The notes below the pieces were generated by a model, which ran no database searches, had not been told where the DNA came from, and saw only the letters and a program-made list of their open reading frames with translations. This document shows positions 39,176-47,311 of a DNA stretch of 64,000 nucleotides, piece by piece (positions within the stretch are counted from its first letter, which is position 1; each line of letters opens with the position of its first letter). Origin of the DNA: JACCZX01 sp963824935 (GTDB taxonomy: Bacteria > Pseudomonadota > Gammaproteobacteria > Burkholderiales > Burkholderiaceae_F); assembly GCA_963824935.1 (NCBI GenBank), contig CAWGRF010000024.1:248001-312000 (forward strand). The letters run 5' to 3'. The position numbers were made by a program, and so were the translations under genes.

Positions 39176-41367
39176 TGAAACCTGCGCGTGTTCTGATTTC
39201 TGCTTTGGCGGTCGTCTTGCTCGCACCGCCGCTAGCGCCGCCGGATATCGCCGGCGTGAAAATCCCGCCGCCGTTTTCGGCGGGCACTACGACCGATACG
39301 TCATTGGAACGTCAAGGTGCCCGATCCGTACCGGGCGCTCGAAAATGTCGCTGATCCGCAGGTGCAGCAGTGGATGCGATCGCAGGCCGACGCGACGAAC
39401 GCCGTGCTGGCGAAAATTCCTGCGCGCAACACTCTGCTGGCGCGCATCCGTGAGCTGGAATCGGCTGCGCCCGGTGCGGTAAGCAGCATCGACCGCACAC
39501 CTTCGGGCGCATTTTCTTCCTGCGCCGCGAGCCATCGGAGAATCAATTCAAACTCGTGTGGCGCGACGGCTTCAGCGGAGCCGACACCGTGATCGTCGAT
39601 CCGGAAGCGATCTCGAAGGCGACAGGGCAGTCGCACGCGGTGTTCGACTACAGCGCGTCACCCGACGGCCGTCATTCTGGCCTACTCACTGCAGGTCGGC
39701 GGCAGCGAGATCGGATTGTTGCACGTCGTCGATGTAGCTTCGGGCAAGCCGGTCGATCGAACCGATCGATCGCATCCGCTTCGCTTCAGGTGTCGTGGCT
39801 GGACGACGGCAGCGGCTTCTTTTACTCGCGATTGCGCGAAGGCTTCGACAAGCTGCCGCCGACCGAGCGCTTCGGCGATCGCACGCGGTATTTCCGATCG
39901 ATCAAAGGTGGCGATCATCGGCCGGTGTTCAGCCCGACCTTGAATGCGGATCTGAAGCTGCCGGTCTATGCCAACGGCTATGTATTTCAGATTCCCGGTA
40001 CGCAAACTCGCGTCGTGCGTCGTCACGCTCGGCGTCGAGCGCCATCAACTCGCGTACATCGCGCCGCTCGCCGATGCAGTCGCCGGCAAGGCCAAGTGGC
40101 GCCAGCTGGTCGACGCTGAAAGACAAGGTGCGCCGGCATCTCGTTCACGCCGGATGCGATGTATTTCCGCACTTCATCCGAGGCTCCGCGCTACAAGGTG
40201 ATGCGGGTGGCGCTGGCGAACCCGGATCTGACCAAGGCGGAGACCATGATTGCGGCCGGTCGCGATGTTGTGGTCTCACTGGCCGCGGCGCAGGACGCGC
40301 TGTACGTGACGCAACGCCGCGGGGTACACCACATTGCTGCGTGTGCCGCATCGGTGGGCACGCCAGGATCGAGGAAGTGCGTTACCCGTCAGCGGCTCGG
40401 CGTCGCTGGTCGATGTCGACACCCGGCTTCCGGGCGCGGTCGTGTCGCTCGCCGGCTGGACGCGCACGGCCAAGCCGTACTACGTTCAACCCCGGCGACA
40501 AGCAGCTGGTGGCGCTCGATCTGGTGCGGCCCGGCGCGTTCGACTCTCCGCCGGATATCGAATCGCGCGAAGTCGTCGTCAAGAGTCACGATGGCGTCGA
40601 AATTCCAGTGTCGGTGCTGGTGCGCAAAGACGTCAAGCTCAACGGACGCAATCCGACCATCGTGTTCGGTTACGGCGCCTATGGCATCACCGAGAACCCG
40701 TTTTTCAGCCCACGCGTGTACGCGTGGCTCGAACGCGGCGGCGTGTATGCGATAGCGCATGTGCGCGGTGGCGGCGCCTTTGGCGAGGAGTGGCATTACG
40801 CGGGTCGCAAAGGTCACCAAGTCGAACACGTGGAAGGACGGCATCGCCGTCGCTGAGTGGTTGATTGCCAACGCTACACGTCGCGCCGAACGGATCGGCA
40901 TTTACGGCGGCAGCGCCGGCGGTATTTTCGTCGGACGCGCGATCACCGAGCGGCCCGAGCTGTTTGCGGCCGCAGTGCCGTCAGTCGGTGTGATGGATAT
41001 GGTCCGCGCGGAATCGAGCGCCAACGGCGTCGCGAACATTCCGGAATTCGGTACGGTCAAGAACGAAGAAGAGTTTCGCGCGTTACTGGCGATGAGCAGC
41101 TATCACCATATCAAGGACGGCGTGCAAGTATCCGGCGGTGATGCTGGTGCACGGTGTCAACGATACCCGCGTCGATGTCTGGCAGTCGGCCAAGTTCGCA
41201 TCGCGCCTGGCAGCTGCGCAGGGGAAGGCAAGCCGGTGCTGATGCGGCTCGATTACGACCTCGGGCACGGAGAGGGCGGAACGCGCAATCAGCAGCAGGC
41301 TCAAAGCGCGGATATCTGGTCGTTCTTTCTCTGGCAATTCGGCGTGCCGGAGTTTCAACCGAAATGA
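39176..41367 (+). CDS. Prolyl oligopeptidase, S9A family, exported (about a dozen frame breaks)
   Basis: This is an S9A prolyl endopeptidase of about 725 residues with an N-terminal signal (MKPARVLISALAVVLLAPPL). The propeller segments are recognisable across frames: VPDPYRALENVADPQVQQWM, WLDDGSGFFYSRLREGFDKL and IVFGYGAYGITENPFFSP. In the catalytic domain the Ser is in GIYGGSAGGIFVGRAITERP, the Asp in LVHGVNDTRVDVWQSAKF, and the His in RLDYDLGHGEGG. Breaks lie roughly at 39300, 39505, 39672, 39765, 40018, 40110, 40130, 40345, 40395-40490 (more than one), 40815, 41130 and 41223. The last looks like a lost G. The gene may be genuinely decayed, but all catalytic residues survive and error is likelier. 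Confidence 0.82.
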
Positions 41368-41384
41368 CTCGGTCTGCGGTAACG

Positions 41385-41957
41385 CTACTTCCGTGTTGCC
41401 CGCTGACGCTCCAACTCATCTGCGATCGCATGTGAAATCGCTTCGCGCACCGTCGAGTCGAGGGCAGGACGAAGATCGGAGATCAGCGCGGTTAACGCAC
41501 GCACGAGCGTCGGCTGCAATCGGTCGCGCACTTGGCGTTCGAGCTCCACAGTCAACTGCGGCTGCAGCTCCCGAAACAGACTATCGCGCAGTTGCGTTTC
41601 GATTTTTTCCCAGTCGATCGTCGGCGACGCAGCGACGGGCTGTGCTGGAGGCGGCAGTGCCGGCGCGAACACCGGTGGCACCGATGCAAACAGCGTCGAC
41701 GGCGGCGGCGTCGGCTGCACGGGCCGCGTCAAAGGCGCAGCAACAGGGGCCGGCGTGGGCGAAGCAACGCTGGGCGCGGCGACGGCGGGAGGAGCGACGA
41801 CAGGCGGCGGAGGCTGCGGTAACGAAATGTCCAGATCGAGTGACGGCAGTGTCAACCGCTCGGTCAACACTGGAATCGTCGCGTCGTCCGGCATTACCTT
41901 GCCACCCGGCTGCGTCAACCGCTCGAGATCGGTCGTTTTTCTCGCGCTAGTCGCCAT
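41385..41957 (-). CDS. Proline-rich hypothetical protein downstream of holC
   Basis: The protein has 190 residues. A short N-terminal part (TIPVLTERLTLPSLDLDISL) leads to a Pro/Ala/Val-rich linker of about 65 residues. A predicted amphipathic helical C-terminus follows (IDWEKIETQLRDSLFRELQP, QLTVELERQVRDRLQPTLV, then VREAISHAIADELERQ). No signal peptide is present. Similar disordered-linker proteins lie downstream of holC in other betaproteobacteria as I recall. The function is unknown. The start overlaps holC by 11 bases, so it is in the pepA-holC operon. Confidence 0.7.
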   Translation of the reverse strand: MATSARKTTDLERLTQPGGKVMPDDATIPVLTERLTLPSLDLDISLPQPPPPVVAPPAVAAPSVASPTPAPVAAPLTRPVQPTPPPSTLFASVPPVFAPALPPPAQPVAASPTIDWEKIETQLRDSLFRELQPQLTVELERQVRDRLQPTLVRALTALISDLRPALDSTVREAISHAIADELERQRATRK

Positions 41958-42384
41958 TTTTTACTTCAAACGCGGTCGGCTGAAATCCGCACTCACGATA
42001 GTTCTTGAAGCGCACACGCGCGCGCTGTCGATCGTCGTCATCACTCGATACAACTTCGATCACGCGTTCATACCGTTTGAAAAGCGCTTCAAAGTGAGGC
42101 GGGGCCTCATCATCCAGTGTCAGCAAGACATCACTATCAGGCGCGGACTCCGCATCCTGCGCGAGGAGCACTGGCGTCGCCGCGGCGAGCGGCGAATCGA
42201 CGTACGCGTGCGGAACAAAATCCAGCGCCGAAAAAGTCCACAGCGCGGCGTCGAACTGCGCCAGCCGATCGGCTTGATTGGTGTAAACGACGGCGCGCTT
42301 GCCTGCGGCGCGCACCTTGCGGATCACGCGGCAAGAATAGTGCACGCGATGGCTGACCCCGAAGTGAAAATCGATCCGTGTCAC
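41947..42384 (-). CDS. holC: DNA polymerase III chi subunit
   Basis: The protein has 145 residues. It starts MTRIDFHFGVSHRVHYSCRV and contains RKVRAAGKRAVVYTNQADRL, DAALWTFSALDFVPHAYV and YRECGFQPTAFEV, matching HolC. Chi links the clamp loader to single-stranded DNA-binding protein at the replication fork. The gene lies 4 bases downstream of pepA, the standard pepA-holC order of betaproteobacteria. Confidence 0.92.
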   Translation of the reverse strand: MTRIDFHFGVSHRVHYSCRVIRKVRAAGKRAVVYTNQADRLAQFDAALWTFSALDFVPHAYVDSPLAAATPVLLAQDAESAPDSDVLLTLDDEAPPHFEALFKRYERVIEVVSSDDDDRQRARVRFKNYRECGFQPTAFEVKNGD

Positions 42385-42388
42385 ACAG

Positions 42389-43864
42389 TTACTTCGCTCG
42401 ATCGATCAGAAACTGCGCCAACAACGGCACCGGCCGCCCGGTCGCGCCCTTCGCAGGGCCGCCCTTCCACGCGGTGCCCGCGATGTCCAGATGCGCCCAT
42501 GGATAGGCCTTCGTAAAGCGTGCAAGAAAGCACGCAGCGATCACGGCGCCGGCGCCGGGCGTTCCGATATTCGCCATGTCGGCGAAATTCGATTTCAATT
42601 GCTCCTGATAGTCCTCGTCGAGCGGCATGCGCCACGCCGGATCACCCGACTCGCGGCTGGCGGTGAGCAACTGGCCGGCGAGTCGATCGTTGTTTGAAAA
42701 TAGTCCCGAGTTGACGCCGCCGAGCGCTACGACGCAGGCGCCCGTCAGCGTGGCGATATCAATCACCGCTGCAGGCTTGAATCGCTCGGCGTAGGTCAGT
42801 GCATCGCACAGAATCAGGCGCCCTTCGGCATCGGTATTCAGGACCTCGATCGTCTGCCCCGACATCGACGTGACGATGTCGCCGGGCTTCGTCGCGGTAC
42901 CCGACGGCATGTTCTCGCAAGCGGCGACGATGCCGACGACGTTGATCTTGAGCTTTAGCTCAGCCAATGCGCGCATCGTGCCGAGAACGCTGGCGGCGCC
43001 GCACATGTCGAATTTCATTTCGTCCATTGCCGCACCGGGCTTGATCGAAATGCCGCCGGAGTCGAACGTAATGCCCTTGCCGACCAAGACCACCGGCGCA
43101 TCCTTGCCCGCGCCCTTGTACTTTAGAACGATCAAGCGCGGCTGCTGCGCAGAACCCTTGGCGACCGACAGGAACGAGCCCATTTTCAGCGCTTCGAGCT
43201 GCTTCGTTTCAAGCACTTCGACATCGAGCTTCCACTGCTTGGCCATCTTGCGTGCTTCGTCGCCCAGAAAGCTCGGGGTGCAGATATTGGGTGGCAAATT
43301 GCCAAGGCGCTTGGTCAACTCCATGCCGTTCGAAATCGCCGCGCCCTGCCGCACACCGCGCTCAGCCGCGCTGTCGCGCGCCTTTAGCAACAGGCCGACG
43401 GTATCGGCGCCATTGGTATCCGGCTCGCGCTTGCTCTTCAATTCATCCGTGCGGAACGCGGTTTCGCGCGCAGCGATCGCGAGGCTGCGCGCCTGCCATC
43501 CGGCGTCACGCCCCTTGACCCGCCAATCGAGCGCCGCCACCGTCACGTTCTTAGCCGCTCCATTGAACGCTTTCAGGCTGCTTCGCACGGCATCGGTAAA
43601 CGCACGTTCGTTAAAGTCGTCCTTGCCGCCGAGGCCCGCCAGAAGAACGCGTCGCGTCGTCACGCCGTCGAGCCCGAATAGCGGCAACACAGCGCCGCGC
43701 TTGCCCGTCATGTCTCCACTCTTTATCGCAGCTTTGATGGCGCCGCCCGAGACGACGTCGAGTGCCTTAGCGGTGGGCGTCAACTCGCCTTCGGCATGGA
43801 CGCCGACGACGATGGCGTCGGTCTTAATGGCCTCGGGCCGACCGACCGCTGTGATAAATTCCAT
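42389..43864 (-). CDS. pepA: Leucyl aminopeptidase (cytosol aminopeptidase, M17)
   Basis: This complete 491-residue M17 aminopeptidase forms two-zinc hexamers. The catalytic domain shows VLVGKGITFDSGGISIKPGA, MKFDMCGAASVLGTMRAL, the signature NTDAEGRLILCDALTYAERF, and LTGACVVALGGVNSGLFSN. The N-terminal macrodomain-like part (ISNGMELTKRLGNLPPNICT at its end) is normal. AAGGAG at a good distance precedes the ATG. It is followed at once by holC and divergent from lptF, as in many proteobacteria. Confidence 0.96.
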   Translation of the reverse strand: MEFITAVGRPEAIKTDAIVVGVHAEGELTPTAKALDVVSGGAIKAAIKSGDMTGKRGAVLPLFGLDGVTTRRVLLAGLGGKDDFNERAFTDAVRSSLKAFNGAAKNVTVAALDWRVKGRDAGWQARSLAIAARETAFRTDELKSKREPDTNGADTVGLLLKARDSAAERGVRQGAAISNGMELTKRLGNLPPNICTPSFLGDEARKMAKQWKLDVEVLETKQLEALKMGSFLSVAKGSAQQPRLIVLKYKGAGKDAPVVLVGKGITFDSGGISIKPGAAMDEMKFDMCGAASVLGTMRALAELKLKINVVGIVAACENMPSGTATKPGDIVTSMSGQTIEVLNTDAEGRLILCDALTYAERFKPAAVIDIATLTGACVVALGGVNSGLFSNNDRLAGQLLTASRESGDPAWRMPLDEDYQEQLKSNFADMANIGTPGAGAVIAACFLARFTKAYPWAHLDIAGTAWKGGPAKGATGRPVPLLAQFLIDRAK

Positions 43865-43978
43865 CGGTACTTCTCCTTCGCCTCTTCTCGTTCTTTCGTT
43901 CGCTATTACTCAGTTACAGGCTCGCGATAATGTCCAGTGCAGTATCGCTTGCGGTGAGCGAGGCAGTATAAGCGTTCG

Positions 43979-45103
43979 ATGATCTTCCGGCGCTCGATCG
44001 TTGCCGAGTTGACTAGCACCGCAAGCGCAGTATTTACGGTGCTGTTCTCGATCGTTTTCTCAGTCGGCCTGGTGCGCATTCTGGGTCAGGCGGCCGGCGG
44101 CAGAGTCGACAACCAGGCGGTGTTCGAATTGCTCGCACTGACTGGCTTGACATGGCTGCCGATTATTCTGACGCTGACGTTGTTCGTGTCAGTGCTGATG
44201 ACACTGACGCGCGCTTATCGCGACTCCGAAATGGTGGTCTGGTTCACCGCGGGTCGCAGCCTGATGGCCTGGATCGGCCCGGTGCTGCGCTTCGCGTGGC
44301 CGATCATCGTCTCGATCGCGCTGCTGGCGCTGTTCGTCACGCCATGGTCAATCTCGCAGATCGAAGAAAGTCGACAACGGTTCGAGCAGCGCGATGACGT
44401 GAGCCGCGTTGCGCCCGGCCGCTTCATCGAATCCAGCGGCGCCAATCGTGTGTTCTTTGTTGAATCGGTCGATATTCTGGATGGGCAGGTGCGCAACGTG
44501 TTCGTCAGCATGTTGTCTGGCGGCCGTGAAGCCCTGATCGTCGCGGCGAAGGGAATGATCGAAGTCGCCAAGAACGGCGATCGATTTCTGGTGCTCGAAC
44601 AAGGGCGTCGCTACGAGGGAACACCCGGCAAGCTCGAGTATCGAACGATGGAGTTCGATCGTTATGCAATCCGCCTTGAAAGCCGCGCCGATCAGCCGAT
44701 CGGCGAGCGGCGCGCGAAAACGCTCGGCTTGCTGCAACTGCTGTCCGATCCGACACCGTTGAGCCTGGGCGAGATCATGTGGCGATTGGGTCTGCCGGTC
44801 GTGGCGTTAATGGTGACCTTGCTCGCGATTCCGCTGGCGTATGTGAATCCGCGCGTGGGACGGTCGTTCAATCTGATCGTAGCCGTGTTGCTGTTCGCGG
44901 TCTATTTGAATGTGTTCAACACCGTGCAGGCGTACGTGCAACAGGGCAGGTTGTCATTTGGCATCGGCGTGTGGGTAGTGCATGCCGCTGCGCTGGCACT
45001 GGTGCTCGCGCTGTTTATGCGCAGGGTATACATGCAGCACTGGCTACCGCGCTGGACGTTTCGTTCGTTGCCGTCGAACGCCGATCGGACGGGCACCGCA
45101 TGA
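43979..45103 (+). CDS. lptF: LPS export ABC transporter permease LptF
   Basis: The protein has 374 residues. It starts MIFRRSIVAELTSTASAVFT, has three N-terminal membrane helices, a periplasmic beta-jellyroll domain (about residues 130-260, with ESSGANRVFFVESVDILDG and GKLEYRTMEFDRYAIRL), and three C-terminal helices. LptF and LptG form the membrane channel of the LptB2FG complex that extracts LPS. Its stop overlaps the lptG ATG (ATGA). No Shine-Dalgarno is obvious before the ATG. The 114-base gap to pepA must hold both promoters. Confidence 0.94.
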   Translation: MIFRRSIVAELTSTASAVFTVLFSIVFSVGLVRILGQAAGGRVDNQAVFELLALTGLTWLPIILTLTLFVSVLMTLTRAYRDSEMVVWFTAGRSLMAWIGPVLRFAWPIIVSIALLALFVTPWSISQIEESRQRFEQRDDVSRVAPGRFIESSGANRVFFVESVDILDGQVRNVFVSMLSGGREALIVAAKGMIEVAKNGDRFLVLEQGRRYEGTPGKLEYRTMEFDRYAIRLESRADQPIGERRAKTLGLLQLLSDPTPLSLGEIMWRLGLPVVALMVTLLAIPLAYVNPRVGRSFNLIVAVLLFAVYLNVFNTVQAYVQQGRLSFGIGVWVVHAAALALVLALFMRRVYMQHWLPRWTFRSLPSNADRTGTA

Positions 45104-46242
45104 AAACCATACGCCTGTATTTATGGCGTGAGATTGCGAGCGCCAGTTTGTTCGTGCTGTTTGCGCTGCTTTCCCTCTTTCTGTTCTTCGACATGGTGGC
45201 GCAGCTCGACGAGATCGGGCAGCGCGGCTTTCGTTTCCGCGATGCACTTTCGTATGTGACGCTGACGCTGCCGTCGCGCACCTATGAGTTGATGCCGATC
45301 GCGGCCCTGATTGGAACGATCTACGCGCTGTCGAAGCTCGCAGCGAATTCGGAATTCACGATCATGCGTGTTTCGGGCATGAGCACGCGGCGGCTGATGA
45401 ACAGCTTGCTCGTCATCGGGCTGGCGATTGTCGCGTTGACCTATGCGATGGGCGAATTCATCTCGCCTCCGGCCGAACAGCTCGCGCAAAAAATGCGATT
45501 GCAGGCGACCGGCTCGCAGATCAGCCTGCGCGACTTTCGTTCGGGCGTCTGGGTGCGCGACATTGTTAGGGAGCCAGGCGGCGGTGTGGCCGGGTTTCGC
45601 TTCATCAATGTACGGGAGGTAAGCCCCGATGCGGGAACGCGCGGTTGGCGAGTGTTCGAATTCGATCGGGACTACAAGCTGCGCTCGATCATGACGGCCG
45701 ACGCCGGGCATTACACGCCGGAAGGGGGATGGACGCTCACCGATGTGGTCGAAACAAGAATACCCGGAGCGACCGCCGAGGCGACGGTGCCGCAGATGGC
45801 GGCAGCGCGCACAGAGGTCATTAAAACAGCAGATGTTTCCTGGTCATCCGAACTGAAGCCCGACATTTTCGGTGTGATGATCGTGCAGCCGGAGCGCATG
45901 TCAGGGTGGGATCTCGCGCAGTACATCCGGCATCTGTCGGACAACCGTCAGCAGACCGAACGCTACGAGATCGCGTTCTGGAGCAAGCTTTTTTACCCGT
46001 GGGCTGTGCTGGTGATGATGGTGCTGGCGCTGCCGTTTGCATTCCTGCACGTGCGCTCGGGCAGCGTCAGCCTGAAGATCTTTGCTGGTGTGATGTTCGG
46101 CGTCGCGTTTTACGGACTCAATAAGCTGTTCGCGCACCTTGGACTGCTGAATACATGGCCGCCGATCGTGGTGGCGGCGTTGCCCAGTCTGGTCGTGCTG
46201 GCGCTGGCAATGAGTGCGCTTTACTGGATCGAGCGTCGCTGA
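45100..46242 (+). CDS. lptG: LPS export ABC transporter permease LptG
   Basis: The protein has 380 residues. It has the LptG layout: an N-terminal helix set with LMPIAALIGTIYALSKLAAN, SEFTIMRVSGMSTRRLMNSL (the coupling helix facing LptB), a periplasmic domain, and a C-terminal helix set with HVRSGSVSLKIFAGVMFGVA. It pairs with LptF. Translation is coupled through the ATGA overlap. Confidence 0.95.
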   Translation: MKTIRLYLWREIASASLFVLFALLSLFLFFDMVAQLDEIGQRGFRFRDALSYVTLTLPSRTYELMPIAALIGTIYALSKLAANSEFTIMRVSGMSTRRLMNSLLVIGLAIVALTYAMGEFISPPAEQLAQKMRLQATGSQISLRDFRSGVWVRDIVREPGGGVAGFRFINVREVSPDAGTRGWRVFEFDRDYKLRSIMTADAGHYTPEGGWTLTDVVETRIPGATAEATVPQMAAARTEVIKTADVSWSSELKPDIFGVMIVQPERMSGWDLAQYIRHLSDNRQQTERYEIAFWSKLFYPWAVLVMMVLALPFAFLHVRSGSVSLKIFAGVMFGVAFYGLNKLFAHLGLLNTWPPIVVAALPSLVVLALAMSALYWIERR

Positions 46243-46255
46243 CGCGGCTTTTGCC

Positions 46256-46834
46256 ATGACATCGCTCGCGTCGTTGCTGACCGAGGTTCGCTCTTGCACC
46301 CTCTGCACCGCGCAATTACCTCACCCGCCGCGGCCCATTTTTCAGCTGCATTCGAAAGCAAGAATTCTGATCGCGGCGCAAGCGCCTGGGAGAAGAGTTC
46401 ATCAGTCCGGCGTGCCGTTTGACGACGCGAGTGGAAATCGCCTGCGTGCGTGGATGGGCGTGACGCGTGACGTGTTTTACGACCCCGAGCAAATCGCAAT
46501 CGTCCCGATAGGCCTCTGTTTTCCTGGCGCAGGACGCGCTGGCGATCTTCCACCGCGCCGCGAATGCGCTCCCGCGTGGCGAGAGAAGCTTCTTGGCCGA
46601 CTGCGTAGCCTGCAACTCACACTCGTGATCGGGCAATACGCGCAGGCATACCATTTCGGCAAGGCAGATTTCTCGCTCACCGAGCGCGTCAAGTCGTGGC
46701 GTGCGTACTGGCCAAGCGCGATTCCGCTACCGCATCCGAGTGGCAGAAACAACATCTGGCTTCACCGCAATCCGTGGTTCGAAAGCGAGCTGCTGCCGTC
46801 GCTGCGTGCGCGAGTGCTGGAAATACTTGCATGA
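46256..46834 (+). CDS. Uracil-DNA glycosylase family protein
   Basis: This 192-residue UDG-superfamily protein contains SCTLCTAQLPHPPRPIFQLH, with a Cys pair near the start. The putative active-site loop is ILIAAQAPGRRVHQSGVPFD and DASGNRLRAWMG follows. The late motif is LPHPSGRNNIWLHRNPWFES. The group resembles the small UDG-like enzymes annotated COG1573. Whether it excises uracil is untested from sequence. It begins 13 bases after lptG and may be co-transcribed. Confidence 0.85.
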   Translation: MTSLASLLTEVRSCTLCTAQLPHPPRPIFQLHSKARILIAAQAPGRRVHQSGVPFDDASGNRLRAWMGVTRDVFYDPEQIAIVPIGLCFPGAGRAGDLPPRRECAPAWREKLLGRLRSLQLTLVIGQYAQAYHFGKADFSLTERVKSWRAYWPSAIPLPHPSGRNNIWLHRNPWFESELLPSLRARVLEILA

Positions 46835-46878
46835 TGTAACGGTGCGTCAGCAGCGGCTGACGCAGCCGCACCGCCCAC

Positions 46879-47250
46879 GGCGTCGGGCACTTCGTGCCTG
46901 CTCTGCGGTACTCGCCGAGGCGCCGGGCCTGCAAACTCGCTGCGCTCAAACAGGCAGGCCCGAAAGCCCGCGCCTCGGCTCCGCTCCTCGACGACGCCGA
47001 AAAGGCGGCGCAACTGCGCCAGCCGCTGCTGTTGAGACGTTGTCTCAATTCGAGATGTTTTTCTTTCTTTCTTCCACCACCAGGGAACGTTTCACGCGCA
47101 AGCGTTTGGTGTAGCGGCACTGCCTTGGGCGTCGTCGAGGAGCGGAGCGTCAGCGGGAGCCTTTAAGGGCCTGCCTGTCTGAGCGCAGCGAGTTTGCAGG
47201 CCCGCCCGCTGGCGCGAGTACCGCAGCGCAGGCACGAAGTGCCCGACGCC
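46879..47250. repeat. Large imperfect inverted repeat, arms of about 120 bases
   Basis: The 477 bases between the UDG gene and the glucan synthase gene hold no convincing gene. Arm 1 (46879-46998) and arm 2 (47129-47250) are reverse complements over most of their length. Shared blocks are GGCGTCGGGCACTTCGTGCC, CTGCGGTACTCGC, GGGCCTGCAAACTCGCTGCG, CAGGCAGGCCC and CTCCGCTCCTCGACGACGCC. The 130-base centre includes GAGACGTTGTCTC and a pyrimidine run. The RNA could fold into a very long hairpin terminating both convergent units. The arms look like two copies of one dispersed repeat in opposite orientation. Confidence 0.8.
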
Positions 47251-47311
47251 TCAGGCAGCGCCGCTACGCCAAGCGCTTGCGCTGCGACGCCAGGCCGCTG
47301 AGTATCCGCAG

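Noticed and set aside
43949..43979. TATAAG ending six bases before the lptF ATG, as a leaderless promoter
   Set aside because: No -35 hexamer lies at 16-18 bases; the nearest TTGCGG is only 12 bases away.
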